Source: Nocardia sp. NBC_01730 (GTDB lineage Bacteria; Actinomycetota; Actinomycetes; Mycobacteriales; Mycobacteriaceae). From it: 64,000 bases of DNA. The notes beneath the pieces were generated by a model. That model saw nothing but the letters and a program-made list of their open reading frames with translations. It searched no databases and was not told the origin of the DNA. Of this stretch, positions 8,922 through 17,469 are shown piece by piece (positions within the stretch are counted from its first letter, which is position 1; each line of letters opens with the position of its first letter). The position numbers were made by a program, and so were the translations under genes. Location: NCBI RefSeq assembly GCF_035920445.1, contig NZ_CP109162.1, forward strand, positions 8,494,001 through 8,558,000, read 5' to 3'.

Positions 8922-9782
8922 ATGCCTCTGGATTCCGATTTGGATCGTGACGAGCTGCTGCGGATCATCCGTTCGGCACTGGACGAGGATCTGCGCTACG
9001 GCCCCGATGTCACCACGGCGGCCACCGTGCCCGCCGACGCGGTCGTGAAGGCGTCGGTGGTGTCGCGGCAATCGGGGACTGTGGCGGGGCTCGATGTCGG
9101 GCTGCTCGTGCTCGACGAGGTGCTCGGCGTGGGTGACTACGAGGTCACCGACCGTGTCGGAGACGGAACCAGGGTGACGCCGGGGCAGTCCGTGCTGACC
9201 GTGGTCGCGCCGACCCGCGGCCTGCTCACCGCAGAGCGCACCATGCTCAACCTCGTCTGCCATCTGTCCGGCATCGCGAGCGCGACGGCCGCCTGGGTCG
9301 ACGAGGTCGCGGGCACCGGGTGCCGCATCCGCGACAGCCGCAAGACCCTGCCGGGACTACGCGCCCTGCAGAAGTACGCGGTCCGGGTCGGCGGCGGCGT
9401 CAACCACCGCATGGGCCTCGGTGATGCCGCGCTGATCAAGGACAACCACGTCGTCGCCGCGGGATCGGTGGTCGAGGCACTGCGCGCGGTCCGCGCCGTC
9501 GCTCCCGACATCGCCTGCGAGGTCGAGGTCGACAGCCTCGAACAACTCGACGCCGTGCTCGCCGAGAACGTGGAACTCGTCCTGCTGGACAACTTCCCGC
9601 TCTGGCAGACACAGGCAGCCGTGCAGCGCCGCAACGCCGCGGCGCCGACAACGAAACTGGAGTCCTCGGGCGGCCTGAGCCTTGACGTCGCCGCCGACTA
9701 CGCCCGCACCGGCGTCGACTACCTCGCCGTCGGCGCACTCACCCACTCGGTGCGGGTGCTCGACCTCGGCTTGGACATGTAG
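8922..9782 (+). CDS. nadC: nicotinate-nucleotide pyrophosphorylase (carboxylating)
   Basis: 286 residues. It converts quinolinate and phosphoribosyl pyrophosphate to nicotinate mononucleotide, CO2 and pyrophosphate, the third de novo NAD step. Typical segments are RDSRKTLPGLR, KYAVRVGGG, HRMGLGDAALIKDNH and the EVEVDSLEQ and LLDNF strands of the barrel. The ATG at 8922 has AAGAGAGGAG upstream. About 70 bases separate it from nadB, so it is probably in the same transcript. After it synteny with mycobacteria breaks: hisD follows only about 13.5 kb later. Confidence 0.96.
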   Translation: MPLDSDLDRDELLRIIRSALDEDLRYGPDVTTAATVPADAVVKASVVSRQSGTVAGLDVGLLVLDEVLGVGDYEVTDRVGDGTRVTPGQSVLTVVAPTRGLLTAERTMLNLVCHLSGIASATAAWVDEVAGTGCRIRDSRKTLPGLRALQKYAVRVGGGVNHRMGLGDAALIKDNHVVAAGSVVEALRAVRAVAPDIACEVEVDSLEQLDAVLAENVELVLLDNFPLWQTQAAVQRRNAAAPTTKLESSGGLSLDVAADYARTGVDYLAVGALTHSVRVLDLGLDM

Positions 9783-9976
9783 GCGCATGCGCCGATTCGG
9801 CCGCCACCCTGTCCGTGCCGCGGCAGACGTCCGGACCGGCGGCTATTCCTGGCCGGCAGCGTGGCCCACGTCGTCCCGCGGTCGGGGCGAAGGGTTGATC
9901 GAGCGATAGCGGTCCAATCGGTGATCGGCCGAAGGCGGGTTGCCGGCATCGTGCAGTGCGTTTCGGCAGATCCTGC

Positions 9977-11251
9977 TCAGTGTCGGGCGACGGCGGCTTC
10001 GGCTGCGGCGCGGGCGCCGGACAGGGCCTCGGGCACCGGAATTCGCCCCGGATACATCTCGGCGAAGATCGGGTCGATGGCCCGCAGCGCGGCCGGAAAT
10101 CCTGGGCCGCCGCCGGAAGAGATGCGCGGCCCGCGGAGCACGTCGAAGAACGGGGACACATCGACTCCCTTCCCGGCCCAATAGTCGCGGTAGCCCTGCT
10201 GCTCGGAGACGACCGCCGGAATGGTGGCGCCGTCGCGGGCCAGATAACGATTGCCCTCGCCGCTGCCCAGCCAGGCGAGCACCCGCCGCACCGCATCCGG
10301 GTGCCGAGTTGCGGCGTTTCCGGCGACGCCGACCGCATTATTCGTGCTCACCCGCCCTGCCGGCCCTTCCGGCAGCAGCACCACGCCCCACCCGAAACGA
10401 GCCTGCTGGGAGATCTGCGCGAGAGTGAACGTCCCGGACTGAAACAGCGCCAGCTTGCGCTGCAGGAAGGCGTTCTTGGCGAAATCGGGGTTGGTGTTGG
10501 TGTCGGCCGGCGAGGGCGCGAGCCGGTCGCTGATCAACCGCACCAGATATTCGAACGCCGCGATCCCCTGCGGGCTGTCGAAGACGAAGCGATCGCGGTC
10601 GTCCTGGAATTGTCCCCCGGCCGAGCCGAGATACGGCAGCTCGATGGACTGGAAGTCGTGGGCCGCGTTGTAGGCCCATGGCGCGACCGCGGCCAGTCGG
10701 CGCAGCAGCGGGCGGAACGTGTCGTCGTCACCCGGGCTCCACCGCACTGCCTTCAGTTCGGCGGGATCGATGTGTGCGGCTGCGAGCAGTTCGCGGTTGT
10801 AGTACACCGCCGTGCCGCCGTCGACGAATTGCGGTACAGCCCATAGGGTTCCGTTGCGGGTGTACTGCGCGACCGCCGACGGGTCCCAGGACTGTGCCGC
10901 GTCGGGACCGAGGGCGGACCCGACGTCGATCAACCGTCCGGCGTCGGCGTAGTCCTCGTACGAGTTGGTCCAGAACAGGTCGTCGGCGGTGCCACCGGCC
11001 ACGTCCAGGCGCAGCTTCTGCTGATAGGACGACCACGGCACCACCGTGATTCGTACCTCGACGTCCGGATTCGCGCGCTGGAACCGCTCGAGCGAGGCAC
11101 GGTAGACGGGCACGAAATTCTCGTCCCAGATCCGCAGCCCCACCACGGTGCGGCCGGACCCGTCATCGACGCGGCCGAGCCACAAGGCTGCCGCGACGAG
11201 CAGCGCCGCGGTGAGCGCGACGGCGAGCACCCCTCGGGTCGATGTCCTCAT
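9977..11251 (-). CDS. extracellular solute-binding protein of a sugar-type ABC importer
   Basis: 424 residues, family 1-like binding protein (maltose/oligosaccharide class). ATG 11251 is chosen because it overlaps the permease stop as ATGA and starts a clean membrane-targeting segment (residues 5-25). No lipobox cysteine follows that segment, so the protein may be secreted or held by an uncleaved N-terminal helix instead of being a lipoprotein. Mature-domain marks are GLRIWDENF, FQRANPDVEV, TDDLFWTNSYEDYA and VYYNRELL. It is the last gene of a three-gene operon with two permeases. The substrate is unknown. Confidence 0.86.
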   Translation of the reverse strand: MRTSTRGVLAVALTAALLVAAALWLGRVDDGSGRTVVGLRIWDENFVPVYRASLERFQRANPDVEVRITVVPWSSYQQKLRLDVAGGTADDLFWTNSYEDYADAGRLIDVGSALGPDAAQSWDPSAVAQYTRNGTLWAVPQFVDGGTAVYYNRELLAAAHIDPAELKAVRWSPGDDDTFRPLLRRLAAVAPWAYNAAHDFQSIELPYLGSAGGQFQDDRDRFVFDSPQGIAAFEYLVRLISDRLAPSPADTNTNPDFAKNAFLQRKLALFQSGTFTLAQISQQARFGWGVVLLPEGPAGRVSTNNAVGVAGNAATRHPDAVRRVLAWLGSGEGNRYLARDGATIPAVVSEQQGYRDYWAGKGVDVSPFFDVLRGPRISSGGGPGFPAALRAIDPIFAEMYPGRIPVPEALSGARAAAEAAVARH

Positions 11252-12069
11252 TTGCCCCCCGTCCACGCGATCGAGCGCAGCACCTGCCGCTGAAAGACCA
11301 CGAACAGCACCACCAGCGGCGCGATGGCCAGAGTCGTCGCCGCCATCACCAGGGTCCACTGCGCGTTGTACTGCGTCTGCAGATTCGCCGTCGCCGCGGT
11401 CAGCACCTGCCACCTGCGGCCGCTACTCGCGACCAACGGCCACATGAAGTTGTTCCATTGCGAAACGATCGTGATGAGCGTCAGCGTCGCCAGCACCGGT
11501 CGGCTCATCGGCACCATCACGTGCACGATGATGTCGAGGGTGTTCGCGCCGTCGAGCCGCGCCGCGCCGATCAGCTCCTGCGGAATCGCACGAAAGTACT
11601 GGCGCAGCAGGAAGATCGCGTACGGCGAGCCGAACACATACGGCAGCACCAGCGCCCAGAAGGTGTTGAGCAACCCCAGTTTCGCGAACATCAGATACAG
11701 CGGGATCAGCGTCACCATGGGTGGCACCATCATGGTGCCGAGATAGCCCCAGAACAGGACATCTCGGCCCGGGAAGTCGGTGCGCGCGAACGCATAGGCC
11801 GCCAGCACCGACGTGGTCAGCTGACCGCCGGTGATGAACGCCGTCATCAGGGCGGTCACCAGCACCGCTCGCCCGAGCCCGTGGTCGAGCACGGTCCGGA
11901 AATTGTCCGTGGTCACCGGATGTGGCAGGGCCAGCGGCGATCCGGTGGCGAACTGGTCGGGCGTCTTGACCGCGGTCAGCGCGCTGAGCAACAACGGCGC
12001 CACGGTCAGCAATGCCCCGGCCAGCAGCACCGCGTAGGCCGCGGCCGAGCGCAGGCGATCAGAATTCAT
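11248..12069 (-). CDS. sugar-type ABC importer permease (MalG/UgpE-like)
   Basis: 273 residues with about six hydrophobic segments, the first near residues 10-30. The coupling loop reads EGAA-like as EL-IGAARLDGAN (residues about 165-180), the EAA motif that contacts the ATPase in carbohydrate permeases. It overlaps both neighbours: 11 bases with the upstream permease and 4 with the binding protein gene. No ATPase gene is present nearby, so a shared MsmK-type ATPase elsewhere is inferred. Confidence 0.87.
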   Translation of the reverse strand: MNSDRLRSAAAYAVLLAGALLTVAPLLLSALTAVKTPDQFATGSPLALPHPVTTDNFRTVLDHGLGRAVLVTALMTAFITGGQLTTSVLAAYAFARTDFPGRDVLFWGYLGTMMVPPMVTLIPLYLMFAKLGLLNTFWALVLPYVFGSPYAIFLLRQYFRAIPQELIGAARLDGANTLDIIVHVMVPMSRPVLATLTLITIVSQWNNFMWPLVASSGRRWQVLTAATANLQTQYNAQWTLVMAATTLAIAPLVVLFVVFQRQVLRSIAWTGGK

Positions 12070-12922
12070 AGGTGGTTCGATTCCGGAAGTAGCGGTGCTG
12101 CACGACGGTGATCGCGAACACCAGCGCGAACACCACGATCGCCATCACCGCGGCCCGGCCCGGCCGCGCCGCGTCGAACGCCTCGGAAAACATCCGCATA
12201 GCAACCACATCCGTGCGATCGCCCGGTCCGCCTTTGGTCAACGCGTACACCATGTCGAAGGTCTGGAATGCGGTCAGCACGCCGGTGACGAGGACGAAGA
12301 ACATGGTGGGCCGCAGCAGCGGCAGGATCAGCCAGCGGATCCGGTGCCAGCCGGTGGCGCCGTCCAGCGCGCCCGCGTCGAGGATTTCGCGCGGTATCGC
12401 CCGGATCCCGGCCACGAAGAACAACGCCACGTACCCGAAGTTCGCCCAGACGCTCACGGCGGACACCGCGGGCAGCGCCAGCGCCGGATCGGACAGCCAT
12501 TCGACGCGGTGGCCGAGCACGGCGTCGATCGCGCCCCCGGTCGGCGCGAACATCCATTGCCACACCACACCCACCGCCACCGGCGCGCACATCCACGGCA
12601 GCGCGTACATCACCCGCAGGCCCGTCGCACCGCGCCGCCGCGCCAGCAGCGCCGCGACCGCGAATCCCAGCACGGTCTGCACCGGCACCACGATCGCTGT
12701 CAACGCCAGCGTCACCAGCAGGGCGTGGCCGAACGTCCGATCCTCCAGCACCGAGCGCCAGTTCCGCAGCCCCACGAACTCCATGGGCCCCAGCAAGTTC
12801 CAGCTGTGCACACTGAGCCAGGCCACGAGCAGAATCGGCAGTACCAGGAACCCTCCGACGCCGATCAGGCTCGGCAGTAACAACACATAGCTCGTCACGA
12901 CACGAGCCCCACGCCGATTCAT
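12059..12922 (-). CDS. sugar-type ABC importer permease (MalF/UgpA-like)
   Basis: 287 residues, first gene of the operon. Hydrophobic segments begin at residue 9 (SYVLLLPSLIG), as in the family. The coupling loop is EILDAGALDGATGWHRIRW, an EAA motif of the MalF type. It pairs with the following permease to form the channel. The first bases lie beside a tyrosine-recombinase remnant on the other strand, so the operon may have arrived by transfer, though its base composition is like its neighbours. Confidence 0.87.
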   Translation of the reverse strand: MNRRGARVVTSYVLLLPSLIGVGGFLVLPILLVAWLSVHSWNLLGPMEFVGLRNWRSVLEDRTFGHALLVTLALTAIVVPVQTVLGFAVAALLARRRGATGLRVMYALPWMCAPVAVGVVWQWMFAPTGGAIDAVLGHRVEWLSDPALALPAVSAVSVWANFGYVALFFVAGIRAIPREILDAGALDGATGWHRIRWLILPLLRPTMFFVLVTGVLTAFQTFDMVYALTKGGPGDRTDVVAMRMFSEAFDAARPGRAAVMAIVVFALVFAITVVQHRYFRNRTTYEF

Positions 12923-12980
12923 GTCCCGCTACGCTACCCGTCACCCGGAATCCGATGCCGCGGCGCACCTTCGTCGCAAT

Positions 12981-13112
12981 ATGCTCGACGCCGCCGTCCG
13001 ATCTGGCGATGTCCAGATCGCCGCGCGGCACGCCGACCCGCGAACCATCATGCGCTACGACCGCGCCTGCACCCACCTCGAGCGTTATTCGAACTACATC
13101 CTCGCCGCCGAC
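12981..13112 (+). pseudogene. C-terminal remnant of a tyrosine recombinase/phage-type integrase
   Basis: One frame here reads VQIAARHADPRTIMRYDRA, followed by HLERYSNYILAA. This matches the end of phage-type tyrosine recombinases, including the HADPRT region and the catalytic Tyr in MRYDR. The rest of the enzyme, with its Arg and first His, is missing, and the frame runs on into unrelated sequence. It is therefore a fragment of an integrase gene, pointing to a former mobile element between nadC and hisD. Confidence 0.75.
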
Positions 13113-13257
13113 AGCGCGTGTCCCATGAACTGTGTTCCGGGTGCGTCGCCGAGCGGACCGCATCCCGATGTGGATCGTGCCGATTATCGAGGTTGTGCCG
13201 ATCCCGGAGGCAAACGCCGTGGTTCGATTGTGGACACGTCCCATACCCGATCGGCGC

Positions 13258-13271
13258 TACGGTGGGATGTC
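13258..13271 (+). promoter_or_regulatory. -10 element of a probable leaderless promoter
   Basis: TACGGT at 13258-13263 matches the actinobacterial TANNNT -10 consensus and ends 8 bases before the ATG at 13272. Transcription could start at or next to the start codon. GGTGGG in the same stretch could instead serve as a ribosome binding site. Confidence 0.45.
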
Positions 13272-15125
13272 ATGGACACCGCCGCGGCCGCCCTACCGGG
13301 GCAAACGTGTATCCCGGCGCCGGCATCGTCGTCGGGGAAGCTCCGGCTTCCGCCGACGATACGGAATGCGCGGCCGGTGGTCCTCGCGGCCGGGTGTCTC
13401 ATCATGCTGCAGCTGGCGATCCGATGGTGGGTCGCCGACAGCGGCTACTTCTATTGGGACGATCTCATCCTGGTCGGCCGGGCGGCCAGGTACCCGCTGT
13501 GGTCCACGGATCTGCTGCTGTACAACCATGACGGGCATTTCATGCCATTGGCATTCGCCACGGCGTGGGTGGTGACCGCGGTGGCGCCGCTGGCGTGGAC
13601 CGGACCGGTGGTGTCGCTGCTGGTACTGCAGCTCGGGGCATCGGTGGCCATAGTGCGCATGCTGATCGTGCTGGTGGGTGCGCGGTGGACGATCTTGGTT
13701 CCGCTGGTCTTCTACCTGTTCTGCCCATTGACGCTTCCGGCGTTCGCGTGGTGGGCGGCTGCCCTGAACGCGCTGCCGTTGCAATTCGCCCTCGCCTGGG
13801 TGATCGGCGACGCGGTGCTGCTGGTCGGCAGTGGTCGGCATCGGTACGCCCTATCGGGGATCGCGGTGCTGGTGGTGGCGCTGCTGTTCTTCGAGAAGTC
13901 GGTGATCGTCCCGTTCGTCGCGTTCGCAGTTGCCGCACTCGCTCGATACGTCGACGGTCGCGGGGCAGCGATTCGGGTGGTGGCACGACGGGGTGCGGCG
14001 CTGTGGATCGGGTCCGGCTCGGTGCTCGCTTGCTGGTTGATCGGATATCTCACGGTGGTGGACGTTTCCACCGTGCACAGCAGTCCGGGAGAAGTGCGGA
14101 ACTTGCTGCCCGGGGCGACATCGCTGGGCGCCGTGCCTACGGTGCTCGGCGGTCCATGGATGTGGGAACGGTGGCTACCGTCGACTCCGTGGGCGGTCGC
14201 GCCGAGTTGGGCAGTGGTGTCGGTCTGGGTTGTGCTGGGTGCTCTGGTGGCGCTGTCGGTGCGCTGCAGGCTCCGGGTGCTGCCGGTCTGGCTGACGGTG
14301 TCGGCCTATATTCTGGTGGCCCTGCTGCCGGTGGCGCTGGTCCGAAGTGGACCGAATACCGCGGCAGAGCTGACGCAGTCCCTACGCTACTTTGCCGACA
14401 TCGGGGTGGTGCTGACCGCGGCGGGTGCGCTGCTGTTGCGTGCCCGTCCGCGGTCGCGGTGTGGTCGGACACACACGGTGCTTTCTGGCCCGGGCGCGGT
14501 GGTCGCGCTGATGGTGGTGTTCCTCGTGAGCAGCCTGGTGTCCACCTACACTTTCACGCGATCGTGGCGCGCCGGCCCGACCAGGACCTATATCACGAAC
14601 GTGAAGTCGGCGCTGGCGGGTTGGGATGGCGCACCCCTGCTCGAGCAGGAAGTGCCGTGGAATGTCCTGAACCCGCTGGCGTATCCGCAGAATCTGACCA
14701 GTCGGGTGCTGGCACCCCTCGCAGCTCCAGGCACATTCGCCGACTCGACGCCACGCCTGCGGATGATCACCGACACCGGCGAGATCGTCGATGCGACGGT
14801 CTGGTGGAACCGAAGTATCCGCCCCGGACCAGAGCCTGACTGTGGCTATCGAATCCGCGGTGCCGAGCCGGTCCACCTACCCCTCGACGGCCCGATGCTC
14901 GAGCATGAATGGACGGCACAACTCAACTACCTCGCGAACCAGGATGGTCAGATCACCGTTGCCTTCGAACACGGCGCCACCGTCGCGGCTCCGGTCCGAA
15001 AAGGTCTGAATACGGTATTCGTCCGGATAGTTGGCGACGGGTCTGCGCTTCGGATCAGTTCCCGCACAACAGGACTCGACCTATGTGTCGGGGTCGGTCC
15101 CGTCGGCGTAGCGTCCTACGACTGA
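13272..15125 (+). CDS. polytopic membrane protein resembling GT-C glycosyltransferases
   Basis: 617 residues. About ten hydrophobic segments occur between residues 35 and 440, followed by a soluble C-terminal part of some 170 residues. After the first membrane helix the loop reads SGYFYWDDLILVGRA. An acidic pair in this place is typical of GT-C enzymes that use polyprenyl-linked sugars. The C-terminal region is predicted outside the membrane and contains beta-rich segments. A start at 13272 fits a short cytoplasmic lead and a nearby -10 element; the frame is open further upstream but there it covers the recombinase remnant. Substrate and acceptor are unknown. Confidence 0.72.
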   Translation: MDTAAAALPGQTCIPAPASSSGKLRLPPTIRNARPVVLAAGCLIMLQLAIRWWVADSGYFYWDDLILVGRAARYPLWSTDLLLYNHDGHFMPLAFATAWVVTAVAPLAWTGPVVSLLVLQLGASVAIVRMLIVLVGARWTILVPLVFYLFCPLTLPAFAWWAAALNALPLQFALAWVIGDAVLLVGSGRHRYALSGIAVLVVALLFFEKSVIVPFVAFAVAALARYVDGRGAAIRVVARRGAALWIGSGSVLACWLIGYLTVVDVSTVHSSPGEVRNLLPGATSLGAVPTVLGGPWMWERWLPSTPWAVAPSWAVVSVWVVLGALVALSVRCRLRVLPVWLTVSAYILVALLPVALVRSGPNTAAELTQSLRYFADIGVVLTAAGALLLRARPRSRCGRTHTVLSGPGAVVALMVVFLVSSLVSTYTFTRSWRAGPTRTYITNVKSALAGWDGAPLLEQEVPWNVLNPLAYPQNLTSRVLAPLAAPGTFADSTPRLRMITDTGEIVDATVWWNRSIRPGPEPDCGYRIRGAEPVHLPLDGPMLEHEWTAQLNYLANQDGQITVAFEHGATVAAPVRKGLNTVFVRIVGDGSALRISSRTTGLDLCVGVGPVGVASYD

Positions 15126-15251
15126 CAGTGAAACAGCGTAGGGATCGCAGCCGCGGCGGTGCCTCGGCGGCAGTTCTGAGAGTCGCGAGATGTGTCCGGC
15201 CGCAGGAAAATCGGATGGACAAATGTCGGCGTCGGCGCGCACGATGCACCG

Positions 15252-16031
15252 GTGAGTTTTGATCTGCGTTCAGCCGACCTCGAGGCGATCAACAGTGCGA
15301 CGAAGTATCCGTCCATCCCCACCTACCACCAGCTCGGTGATCGCGGGTCGCTGACCGATGCCGTCACCGAGTTCCAGGGCCCGGTCATCGGGACCGAGAA
15401 GGTCGACGGTACCAACGCGCGGGTGATCAGCCTGCCCGACGGCTCCTGGTTGTTGGGCAGCCGTGAGGAGCTGTTGTGTGCCAAGGGCGATCTGATCGGA
15501 AACCCGGCCCAGGGCATCGTGGCGGCGTTGCGGGAGTTCGCCAACACGCTGACGCCGGTCGACGGCGTCGTCCGGGTGTTCTATCTGGAGGTTTACGGCG
15601 GGAAGATCACGGCGGCAAGCAAGCAGTACACCGGCGACCGAGCCGTCGGCTACCGCCTGTTCGACATGATGGTGCTGCGAGACTACGAGGCGGTGTCGGC
15701 CATGCCGGTGCCGGAGATCTCGGCCTGGCGCGAGTCGGGTGGGCAACCGTTTCTCGCCGAGACTGAGCTGGCCGCGGCCGCAGTGCGCGGCGGTGTCGAG
15801 CTCACGCCCCGGTTGTTCACCCTGGACTGCGCCGACCTACCCCGGGAGATCGACACGACCCGGGAGTTCCTCGCCGCTCACCTTCCTGTGACCCGATCCG
15901 CGCTCGACGACGGCGCGGCAGGCCGCCCCGAGGGGATCGTCCTGCGTACCCTGGACCGGTCCGCCATCGCAAAGGCCCGGTTCGAGGACTACGACCGGAC
16001 GCTGCGCCGACGACGCCCAGCCGCCGGATAA
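15252..16031 (+). CDS. ATP-dependent RNA ligase of the Rnl2 type
   Basis: 259 residues. A nucleotidyltransferase fold with the covalent-lysine motif EKVDGTN (Lys50), motif IV EGIVLR (from Glu227) and motif V AKARF (Lys241), in the order and spacing of RNA ligases. The domain covers nearly the whole protein. GTG 15252 is chosen because the conserved sequence starts soon after; GTG 15192 would add 20 residues that look unconserved. No partner such as a polynucleotide kinase, RtcB or toxin lies beside it, so its RNA substrate is unknown. The gene ends inside a strong hairpin. Confidence 0.8.
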   Translation: MSFDLRSADLEAINSATKYPSIPTYHQLGDRGSLTDAVTEFQGPVIGTEKVDGTNARVISLPDGSWLLGSREELLCAKGDLIGNPAQGIVAALREFANTLTPVDGVVRVFYLEVYGGKITAASKQYTGDRAVGYRLFDMMVLRDYEAVSAMPVPEISAWRESGGQPFLAETELAAAAVRGGVELTPRLFTLDCADLPREIDTTREFLAAHLPVTRSALDDGAAGRPEGIVLRTLDRSAIAKARFEDYDRTLRRRRPAAG

Positions 16032-16055
16032 GGGTGTGCCGCACACCGATCCGGC
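16023..16055. terminator. hairpin terminator at the end of the RNA ligase gene
   Basis: GCCGGAT at 16023-16029 pairs with ATCCGGC at 16049-16055. Inside it GGTGTG (16033-16038) pairs with CACACC (16042-16047) around a 3-base loop. The stop codon TAA lies within the structure. It sits between convergent genes and probably ends transcription from the left, possibly from both sides. Confidence 0.7.
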
Positions 16056-16207
16056 TAGCGGTTCAGTGGGTTACGGGGACGAGGTCAGACGTCGCGCACC
16101 ATCGTGCGCTGGTGAACCCGGGCGCCGCGGTGGCGCAGGTCCGGCACAACGGCTCCGGACCGTAGGCCGTGAAACCCATGCGGCTCTGTACGGAACCGTC
16201 CCCGTGT

Positions 16208-17386
16208 TCAGGCGGTCAGTTCGCGTTCCAGTGGTGTCCGGAACCGCGGAACGGCACGGATGTCGCCGAACCACGCGGTGGTCCGCTGCGCTTCCGCGGC
16301 GATCAGCGCCTCGGCGTCGGTCCCCACGTCTTCCAGCAGGCGGTAGACGATTTCGCCATCCTTGCGCTGCGCCCAACCACCGACGATCCGCCCGTCCCAC
16401 CAGAGAGTGGGGCCGATATTGCCGTTGCGATCGAACAGGCTCGGCGCATGCGGTCCGAGAAACCAGCCCCGTGACTGCCAGCCCATCGGTGTCGGATCGA
16501 GGGCGGGCAGCAGCGCCGCCCAGGGTTCGGGCGCCGCGACGGGGTCCAGGTCGTCGGCGAGCAGCACGCCGGTGGTGCCGTCCAGATCGACCTCTACCAG
16601 GTCGAGAGTCCCGATGGCCGTGCGCACCTCGCCGAGAGTCCAGCCGGTCCACCACTTGATATCGGCCACCGGTGCGGGGCCGAACGCCCGCAACCAGCGG
16701 CGGACCAGCTCGACGCGGGCGTCCGCCACGGCGACCGCCGCGACGCCGTCGGGCAGCCACGATTCGACTGGTGCCCAGGTGTATTGGCTGCTGGCCCAGC
16801 TGCCGTTCGGCCTGCCTCGGACGATGCGGCCCTCGCAGCCCAGCGTCACCAGCACCCAGGTGGTGATGTTCGTCGGCTTCGAATAAGCCTTGTCTGGCGC
16901 GGTATTCACCTGCGTGCGCAGGCGCGGGACGTCTTTGCTCAGCTGCACGCCGGTCGCCGCACCCCTGGCCAGCAGTGCCTTGTGTGTCTCGGCCTCGACC
17001 TCGGCGAGCCAGCCCCTGGCGTCGCCGTCGCCGATGCCGGCCTGTTCCAGGTATTTGCCGTAGGTGCGACGCTGCTTGTGCGCCAACGCATCCGCGCACG
17101 ATGCCTGCAGGATCGGAACGAGGTCCACTGGCGCCACGAACATGGTGCGGCGCATGGCCAGCATGCGCAGCAGTGTTCGGTCCTCGTAGAGCGCCCGCTC
17201 GACAGCTGCCGGTTCGAGGTCGCCGCCGCGGGCCGCGACCGAGAGAAATACGGTAGCCGGATCGGTCGCGTGCAGGGCCACCAGCGAGCGGGCGATCTCG
17301 GCGACCCGGTTGGACCGCTCCGTCGTCGCCAACCGGTGCCGTACCGCCAGCCGAGCGCGACGCTCGGCAGCATCAATCGAACGCAT
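16208..17386 (-). CDS. winged-helix DNA-binding protein of the AlkZ/HTH_42 family
   Basis: 392 residues. The length and several segments (RRTMFVAP near residue 79, WWTGWTLGEVRTAI near 240, a C-terminal GGWAQRKDGEIVYRLLEDV) match the winged-helix family that includes the DNA glycosylase AlkZ. The QxQ catalytic motif of true AlkZ is not obvious: the corresponding N-terminal stretch reads LVALHATDPATV. It may therefore bind DNA without interstrand-crosslink glycosylase activity. ATG 17386 is the only good start. It diverges from the secreted hydrolase gene. Confidence 0.75.
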   Translation of the reverse strand: MRSIDAAERRARLAVRHRLATTERSNRVAEIARSLVALHATDPATVFLSVAARGGDLEPAAVERALYEDRTLLRMLAMRRTMFVAPVDLVPILQASCADALAHKQRRTYGKYLEQAGIGDGDARGWLAEVEAETHKALLARGAATGVQLSKDVPRLRTQVNTAPDKAYSKPTNITTWVLVTLGCEGRIVRGRPNGSWASSQYTWAPVESWLPDGVAAVAVADARVELVRRWLRAFGPAPVADIKWWTGWTLGEVRTAIGTLDLVEVDLDGTTGVLLADDLDPVAAPEPWAALLPALDPTPMGWQSRGWFLGPHAPSLFDRNGNIGPTLWWDGRIVGGWAQRKDGEIVYRLLEDVGTDAEALIAAEAQRTTAWFGDIRAVPRFRTPLERELTA

Positions 17387-17469
17387 AGGCGAATCCTAGC
17401 GTTCGTCGTGGTGGCGCAGAGCCCGAAGCCCGCTGCGTGAGCGCCCGCGACCCATGACATCATTCGAGC

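Larger units (their letters stand above)
12923..13271. other. intergenic stretch between the sugar importer and the GT-C-like gene
   Basis: This 349-base gap holds the decayed recombinase C-terminus at 12981-13112, described separately. It must also contain the promoter of the leftward importer operon. Near its right end is the TACGGT -10-like element used by the membrane protein gene. Nothing else was recognised. Confidence 0.6.

Noticed and set aside
9782..9793. GGCGCATGCGCC palindrome as a nadC terminator
   Set aside because: A perfect palindrome without a loop, short and with no T-run. It may be chance in GC-rich DNA.
12921..13271. Extending the GT-C-like membrane protein upstream to 12921
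   Set aside because: The extra 117 residues are recombinase remnant and intergenic sequence, and a -10 element lies just before the ATG at 13272.
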